A stretch of 64,000 nt of DNA, taken from NCBI GenBank assembly GCA_015680685.1, contig MNCI01017964.1:74288-138287 (forward strand), read 5' to 3'. The notes beneath the pieces are model-generated. The model did no database searches and had not been told where the DNA came from. It saw only the letters and a program-made list of their open reading frames with translations. Made by a program: the position numbers and the translations under genes. Of this stretch, positions 57,198-64,000 are shown piece after piece; position 1 is the stretch's first letter; each line of letters opens with the position of its first letter. Source of the DNA: Gnetum montanum. Taxonomy: Eukaryota > Streptophyta > Gnetopsida > Gnetales > Gnetaceae.

Positions 57198-58030
57198 TGT
57201 ATGTTTCTAATGAACTATTCTTTAGAGTTTGAGTCATTAAAATATAAATATCCCTTCAATGGTTGTAGAAAGCTCACATGATGACCTTTTAAGGCAACGT
57301 AAGACAAGACAGTAATAAGTTATGAACATAAAATAGAAATTTTTGTATTGTTGATGGCTTGAAAGAGAAGGTTTTTCACTTGGTTGTATATCTTAGACTC
57401 GCACTTTTTCATATTTTTGTTTTGAAACCTCTTCCATTGGACCTTATGACTTGATTCCTACGAAGAAATGTTGCTAGAAATAAAGCACAATTAAGTATTT
57501 ATTATTGGTTAATTTAGAGATGATATGCTATTCAGACTAAAATAAGGAACAAAGATGGATATTATGCTTGAATTTTTTACAATTGCTAATTTTTTTTTAT
57601 GTTAGATCAAGAGGAATTGAACCCGAGATCTAGCAAAATTAAAATTCTAGAATGTTGAAAGTTTAAGATCTAGGGGTTGAACTCGCAACCTATTTAAATA
57701 TATCTTTAATTCATTTTTAATAATAATCATGAGAAGTATTTAACTCATGATTTTTTGGCATGGAAAAGGTTTTAAAAATAAAGTAATAGTTTCCAAGAAA
57801 TAATCCATTATCTCATAAATTTCACTAGTATAAATAGAGATGAGAGGGAAAGAGATTGAGAAAAAAGAAATAGGCACAACCACAAGGGAGTGTGGGTGGA
57901 AGAAAAACAACAACAAAAGAAGATTGGCTACTATAGAAGACAACAAATGAACTTTTGTATTTGAACTAGAAAATAAATAACAACAAAAAGGGCTATGGTT
58001 GCTTCATAAGAGAGCAAAAACAAAGAAATT
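57198..58030. repeat. Direct repeat, right copy
   Basis: Begins TGTATGTTTCTAATG. Blocks shared with 55013-55870 in the same order: agctcacatgatgacctttt, aagttatgaacat, gaggaattgaacc, ataaatttcactagtataaa and aacaacaaaagaagattgg. The similarity fades near 58030. Confidence 0.6.
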
Positions 58031-58890
58031 TTAAGCTAAGTAGTAATCCAACATACTAATAAATTATTCTTGGTAGGCAAGAAGATAAGATGATCCTTAT
58101 TTACTATGTTGGGTGATAGATAACAATGGCTAATTATCTCAATTCATTTATTTTCTCTTTTCTTTAGTTTGAATGTTTTTTGATGCTTTAAAAAGATTGT
58201 TATTGAGATCTTAGTTTGTTGAATCCTTGATTTTGTTGTTAGATCTCTCCTTCCATTCCTTGCACTCTCAAGCCTAATTAACTTGGATGAGTTATTTTTG
58301 TAATGATTTAGAAACACCCATAATGATTTGGGGCATTTTTGGCATAAAAGATTTGTCAACAAGAACCAAGGATCCCTGATATAAAGATTGGTACCACTAC
58401 TAGAATGTGAGAACATCCTTGGGCCCATGTCTATATTGGGGATTTTTGAAATCTAAAGAATTATTTAATTCTTGGTTTCTTAATAAAATTGATTTGATGA
58501 CCTACTTGAATCCTTAATCCTTGGGTCTGAATCTTAATTCTTATTTGTATATCTTCTCAAGTCTAATTTTGACATCTTTCTATGAGTCCAATGAAGTAGG
58601 GGAAATCTAGAGTGTTAACCTATCACTATTATGTTAGTGATTTTTCTATTATCTATTTTTTAATGAGAAATGGTAGGGATATATTAAAATTGCAGAATAT
58701 GTAGAATCCAACCCATAGTAGCCAATCATAAATAAAAAACCGAGTAGTCTCTGACACCTTAGAATGCAATCCCTGCTGTCTATTGGACCCAAAATGATTT
58801 GCATGTAGAAACAACAGTGGATTCCCTTATTCCAAAATTCTAATTCTCAATAATAAAGATCTATCAAATCCTAGAATTGGATGCCAGACA
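58031..58890. other. Spacer without recognised genes
   Basis: No coding or repeat signal that I can support. The minus-strand open frame 58428-58144 has no known motif. Confidence 0.4.
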
Positions 58891-58899
58891 AACCCATGC

Positions 58900-59900
58900 A
58901 TTCCCAAACCCTTGAAAATATAGAGCCTTTTTAGGAGACTCATGCATCCACAATCTCTACATTCCTAGCAATGAATGACCTAGGGGATCTCCCTATGTCT
59001 TTCTATGTCCACAAATATCATAGCCTCTTAAAAGCATTTAAACTCCACCTCTTTCTTGGCCTGCTTCACCTCGTCCCCCTTTCCATCTAGATATAGCTTA
59101 GCTACAGTGTGATGTATGTGTCAAAGTAAGGCCATCCAAGCCATATTACAATTAATATTCAACACAACATATGGGCATATTTCCTCTTGAAGCCATATAT
59201 GTGTGTTAGTTGCATGAGCTTGATCCAGCTACTACTAGAGCTATGTTACCACAATCTAATCTCTTTCCTAGGTCCACTAGCCTCCAACTCCCTTTTTAGC
59301 CATTGTTGCTCCTATTGTTTCATCTTCTCTTATATATGTACCTGCAGTTTGTCGATAAGCACTATGCTAGCCAAATATTCTTGTAACTATTAATGCCTAC
59401 TAATCTCCTCTTCTAGCTTAGCACATTGTCATGCTACCTAGGTAGTAACATGCTTGAAATATTCCTTTTGCATAGTCCATCTTACCTCCTAGATGATCCT
59501 CTCCTCCACCCTAGTGCATGTGGTAGCCTTGTCCACAACCTTCTGAATCTTGGCCTAACAGTAATGTAGTGTTTCCTCATTCTGTCCCTTGGTTGCAATT
59601 AGCCATTATTTTGCTACTCCCACCAATAGCTCAACCATCCCCCATGTCAAATCCCACCTAGGCACTAGTTTAGGAAACTATGCTACCCTCAACCCTGATG
59701 CCCCAAACCATCTTAACCTTTTGGTGTACACAAGCTTAGGATCTGACCTCAGCTACCATGGTAGCACTGGCATCCTGATCCTCCACAAGGCCAGAATAAG
59801 ACTAGAATGGTGCCAATTACATTACTGTCGAAGCTTCACAATAAAATACCACAAAAAATTAACAAAAATGCCTTACTGCATGCAACTCATAAAAGAGAAG
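58900..59900 (-). pseudogene. Decayed coiled-coil ORF remnant
   Basis: On the minus strand one frame runs with only TAG interruptions through KIQKVVDKATTCTRVEERII, EVRWTMQKEYFKHVTT, QCAKLEEEI and then LQEYLASIVLIDKLQVHI, EKMKQ, EQQWLKRELEASGPRKEIRL. The regular Leu/Lys/Glu spacing is that of a coiled coil. It resembles in style the coiled-coil end of the accessory ORFs in C, D and N. The interruptions fit CAG to TAG changes. Identity is inferred, not shown. Confidence 0.4.
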
Positions 59901-60479
59901 TGAATGCCTAGTAGCTTAGTTGAGCTACTTTAATGGACTAGGGCTCTTTTAATCAACACTACCACCTCTTGCCATATTTATGTTAACATGAACTTTAGCA
60001 CATGTCTACTCACCATTTTTGGTACTGCCTATTCGAAGAACCCTTTCATGTGTTCGAGGTTGTGTATAACTAGGAGAATAGTTTTCCCCTTTGCTAGAAT
60101 GCCTAAAAATACCACCAACGCCAACTTCATTAACTTAATCTTGACACCCCAAAATGTCATCTCATCATCCACCCAATTGGTAGAGAATGTATCATAAGCC
60201 AACTTAGGGTCCCCTTTCAACCTAGGTAGGAGCTCTACTCATCCCATATGTTCCACCATCTTCCACAATGGTAGATTTTCTTGGATAACAATGGTAGAAG
60301 GCTTAAATAGTTGTGCATAACCCATTGTAATCAAAGCTTCCCATCATAGTTAGGTCCCAACCACAACCACTAGCACTAACAAAGGAAGGCACTAAGCCTT
60401 GAAAATTAGATTATTCCTTTTCTTCCATATGACAACACCATAGTCACTTTTGAGTCACCATCTAGGCTGACTAGTAGTA

Positions 60480-60610
60480 ATAGTGTAGTTTCCTGCCAAG
60501 GGTCCAATGAATAAGAGAATTAATAAATAAAATGGTTAACCATCTTAGGCTCCTTTAGACATAAGGGGCAAAAAGGATTAATTCCTAACCCTTGTGCCCT
60601 AAGAAAAGGC
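60480..60610 (-). pseudogene. LINE copy 2, C-terminal zinc-binding (zf-RVT) remnant
   Basis: The minus strand reads NPFCPLCLKEPKMVNHFIY and then YSLDPWQETT, matching the CPLC...H...W signature of LINE ORF2 ends. Confidence 0.7.
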
Positions 60611-60999
60611 TAAACCAAAAGCATGGTCCACTTAATTAACCAAAAAAAAACTTTCACTTTCTCAGACAATCTACCCTTCTAGATAGGCTTCCATCTAGGA
60701 GTTGGGGGTACTTCATAGTAATAATATCTCTAAAAGGTTTTCCTAAGAGTTCCTTTTGTATCATCTCTCTTACATGTCTATACAAGGCCTATCATAGAGA
60801 TGATCCCTACATCCCAATGTTTCACTGCTGGTACTTTTGGTGCATAATGTGTACCCATTGGGCTGGACACTCCTCTGGCAACACTAATTAATTAACCAGG
60901 CACTAAAAATTGATCATGATTTCATCATGGAATTTCAACACCCTAGTCCTCACAACACTCTTTAGCATCACAACACTTTCCCAACATATGAGGTGTAAC

Positions 61000-62700
61000 A
61001 ATTCCCCCTACCCCTTAACCAAACAAATTTGTGAATGATCTGATCAACTTTGAGGATGATCCTTATTTAGGAGGCAGGGGGTAGAGGGTGGGGGCAAGAA
61101 GCCATGGACACCATGAAATAGGAAACCACCGTGAGGATGGAATAAGCTAGCATAATTCTTCCTTTCCTTGTCAAGAAATGATTAGTCTAGTGGCTAGTTT
61201 GCTGCTACAGTTCTTGTATCAAGTCAACCATGTATGACATCTATGCCAAGGAAAAATTGACATTCATCCAATCATTAGCATTCACTAGGTGAATTGCAAG
61301 TTTGCCCAATTTATCTCAAGAGACACCTCTTGGGCCATTTGATCCAATGCATGATTAATCGTAAGGGCCTGTGGCATAGCTATGCATGAAAACATAATTA
61401 TATCGCTAGTGTAATGCTCTACAAGGTAATCCACTCTTGTAACCTATAGACCTCTTACCTCCTCTAATTCATAGTAGATCTATAATGTGTCCATGACAAT
61501 AATAAATAGGAGTGGTAGGGAAAGAGGGTCTCCTTGCCAAAGCTTCCAACCCAATTTAGCAAACCCTCGATGCCAACCATCAATATTAAAGAAGTAGCTC
61601 CCTGAAGCTTGTAGTTGGGTACAAAGATCCACAAGCTTGGGATCAAATCCATTACACAACATAATCTCCTTTAGTACCTCCCAAATAACAGTATCATACA
61701 CCTTTGTAATATCCAACTTGATGCACATTCTCAGATACCCTGTATTACCCAACAAGTGCATGATTTCATGTAGGAGTATGACCTAGTCCTACAAACATCA
61801 CCTTTTTACAAAACGCACATGATGCCTCCCAAAAAACTTTGGAATAATCAAGGCTAGATTATGAATGAGAATTTTTGTAAATAGTTGAAGTAGGGCATTA
61901 CAAGATTCAATAGGTCTGCACTACATTGATGCCATTGGATTAGTCACAATTAATCTCTCATTGGACCTGCTACTAGTGTAGCATCCTCTTGAATGCCTTC
62001 AACATATTCTCCCCCATGATATCTATGAACTCCTTGAGAAAATTGATTGGAAACATGTCCAACCTTAGATACTTATTGGTTTTCATATTTTTCATTGCTT
62101 CTTCCAACTCCCTTATTGTGAAGGGCCTAAGCAACACCCTATTCTCCACCTTTCCAATGACCGTTCTGATCCACACCAAAAGTAGCTTGGTGCACTACTT
62201 GCATCAAATTGTGGCCTAATATTGATGCATTGATTCATTCATATCATGTCTATTGACTAGGGTGTTATCCCCCTATACCAACTATATCATCCACTTTGCT
62301 TGTCCTCATGCCTTGGCAATAGCAAAGAAAAAAGTGTGTTCTAGTCTCCTTCCCTAAGCCAAGTTATCCTATTGTGTTGCCTCCAATACATTTCTTCCTC
62401 CACCAAAAGGTCTTGAAGCTCTTTGAGGATTTCTTGTTCCTCTGCCTTTAACTCCACTCCTTCCTCCTACTATGACTGATTTTCTCCCAACCTCTACTAT
62501 AATCTAGCATGATTAGCATGATAGAAAAACTTATCTTCAAAAGCTTTGATGTGTAGCTTCTATTTGAGTTGGTTTAATTCATTTTTCAAAACTTTCCTCA
62601 GGTCGCCCTACACTTGGTATGTTCCCCAAATCACTACCATCATTGGTTGGAGCCATGGTTTGATTAACTAAGTCCACTCAAATTAAAATGAATAAGAAGT
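61000..62700 (-). pseudogene. LINE copy 2, reverse transcriptase
   Basis: In order: WRKKCIGGNTIG and KETRTHFF (62390-62320), FTIRELEEAMKNMKTNKYLR and INFLKEFIDIMGENMLKAF (62120-61980), MCIKLDITKVYDTVIWEVLK and EIMLCNGFDPKLVDL (61730-61640), SYFFNIDGWHRGFAKLGWKL, GDPLSLPLLFIIVMDTL (61530-61480). Downstream is the thumb: KGRIMLAYSILTVVSYFMVS (about 61160-61100). The catalytic YxDD is not recognisable. Frames shift at least four times. Confidence 0.82.
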
Positions 62701-62799
62701 AGTCCTCAAGCTTTATGAATCTAACAAACAATCGAATGATGGTATTAAGCTTGTCTCTCCTTCCAAGACACCTCAATATCAAACTTTAGCACAAGACTC

Positions 62800-63090
62800 A
62801 AGCTAATCTAGACTCGGTCAATCCTTGATAGCACCTAATCCTTCCACTAGCACTAGTTACTCCATGTGAATTTCTAGTCCTTGATTTCCATGTTAATAAG
62901 CTCATGCTCCTCAAGAAATGCCTAGAGTTCTTGATACCATGGAAGGTCCACATTTTCACCTCTAGATTCCTCCCATGGGTACAACCTTTGATTGAAATGA
63001 TCAATTAGAACCCATTGTCTCCAATCCACAACTAGATGAGTCCATATATCATTCCAAATAGATTGAGTATGTAGTAAGTGGTGGCTATGT
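62800..63090 (-). pseudogene. LINE copy 2, endonuclease C-terminal half
   Basis: The minus strand reads WVLIDHFNQRLYPWEESRGE, then AFLEEHELINMEIKD, KFTWSN and VLSRIDR. These match the GDFN...E..GG, FTWSN and RLDR blocks of the family. The family's GDFN is changed to DHFN. Confidence 0.8.
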
Positions 63091-63100
63091 TGCTACATCA

Positions 63101-64000
63101 TAATTAGTGTTGCCCCATGATTAACTGAGTGGTTCTTAGTATATTACTATACTACTATACTAAGAATACTTTGTGCATAACTTACTAATTTTTTTGAGTT
63201 TGGGATGGGGTTAGTCTAGTTTGGATTCTAAGGTAAGGTAGATTTCTAAAAAGTACTTGCATTAGTCTAGTCTAATGCAAAACATTAGTGATAAATTTCC
63301 AACTTGGCATAGGGAAATAGTAATGCATTCAAGTAGTAGGGGGTTCTTTCTTGGTGATCAATTATAAAATATTAGTTGTTAATCAATAGGTAGCACTATA
63401 CAATGTTAGGCTATTCATCTATACCTTAATATAGCTGACCTAGATGGTAATTTCTCTATGGGATCATATAGAAGTAGAAATAGAGGCATTTTGATGTGCT
63501 ACTCTAGACATAAGAAGCATGGGTTACAGCATTCCCCAAAGCATAACAATTGTTATTCATTATTCATCTAGTAAAATTGATTGGCCAAGATAGGACTTGT
63601 AAGGCTTCCTCTTAAGGCACTATTCAAGGGGTAGTTTATTAGGGGTGTTACCAACACCACATAACTTTCCTCCCAGCAACCACCTGATGTGTTTACTTGA
63701 TATTTTATTCATCTTATTATTTAATAATTTATTATATTATTATTGTAATTTCATTCAATTCATTTCAATCCTATTTGAAATCATTATGAATAAGAAATCT
63801 AAAGACCATCACAAATTTTCATAATTGAGGCTTATTTAGCTTGGTGGAAAATCTCTAACTCTATGTCTTATCATCATATTTTACAAATTCAACATTGTCA
63901 AATTTTTCTTCCTGAACACTTATTATTTTATTTATTAGGTAGCCTTTTACTCTTTAGCCTTCCTATTTTATTTTTCTCCCCTCCCTGTTCTGCAAATCTA
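63101..64000. other. Right-edge sequence without recognised genes
   Basis: No coding sequence found. It contains an inverted repeat at 63133-63166 and AT-rich DNA from 63710 on. Confidence 0.5.
63133..63166. repeat. Perfect inverted repeat, 11 bp arms
   Basis: Arms ttcttagtata (63133-63143) and tatactaagaa (63156-63166) with a 12 base loop that is itself AT-rich. It could form a hairpin in single-stranded DNA or RNA. Confidence 0.75.

Larger units (their letters stand above)
60200..63100 (-). mobile_element. LINE-1 copy 2, 5'-truncated and decayed
   Basis: Same order and strand as copy 1: endonuclease (62800-63090), linker, RT (61000-62230), zinc-binding end (60480-60610). No ORF1 is seen to the right, so it is truncated near 63100. 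The 3' end is uncertain. Confidence 0.78.

Noticed and set aside
1-64000. tRNA or rRNA genes
   Set aside because: No cloverleaf-like or rRNA-like segments were recognised; tRNA similarity is limited to the primer binding sites.

Overview
The window looks like intergenic DNA from a large plant nuclear genome. It holds no intact host gene that I can recognise. Almost everything identifiable is a decayed retrotransposon: Ty3/gypsy-type LTR elements of at least two families and two L1-type LINEs. Many stops are TAG where the surrounding frame suggests CAG, and LTR differences are mostly transitions, as expected of old methylated plant repeats. A gymnosperm-sized genome would fit, but that is inference only.

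Layout. (1) 1-5421: element A, minus strand, carrying gag and protease, with pol deleted; its 5' LTR is at 4480-5421 and its 3' LTR is off the left edge. (2) 7195-29948: element B, minus strand, same family, with both LTRs (7195-8015, 29127-29948), gag, protease, RT/RNase H and integrase. B is split inside gag by element N. (3) 14855-28522: element N, a 13.7 kb element of a different, Tat/Ogre-like family with two 1590 bp LTRs and a perfect 5 bp target duplication (gaagg). N keeps gag and protease on the minus strand. Where RT, RNase H and most of integrase should be, it carries a multi-exon gene on the plus strand, followed by only the integrase C-terminus. (4) 32391-41594: element C, plus strand, a relative of A/B with perfect 5 bp target duplication (ttact). 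It has a decayed gag, no pol, and a long accessory ORF. C sits inside element D, whose pieces flank it (about 31600-32390 and 41595-43176) and whose 3' LTR is 43177-43993. (5) 47977-49640: scattered minus-strand gag/protease/integrase-like debris. (6) 50600-55010 and about 60200-63100: two minus-strand LINEs with recognisable endonuclease, RT and zinc-binding segments. (7) 55013-55870 and 57198-58030: a direct-repeat pair. The rest is AT-rich sequence without recognised content.

How the parts relate. A, B, C and D share TGATGA...TCATCA LTR ends. A, B and C also share a tRNA-Asp-like primer site. All known LTRs of this family carry a GATATC-type motif or array of GATATC/GCGATATTGC-type palindromes just upstream of the TATA box. 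A and B are the pol-bearing form; C and D carry an accessory ORF with a C-terminal coiled coil and have no visible pol. N carries a protein of similar layout, but in antisense and with introns. The most unusual item is this N element: an antisense spliced gene in place of most of pol, bordered by two related minisatellite arrays.
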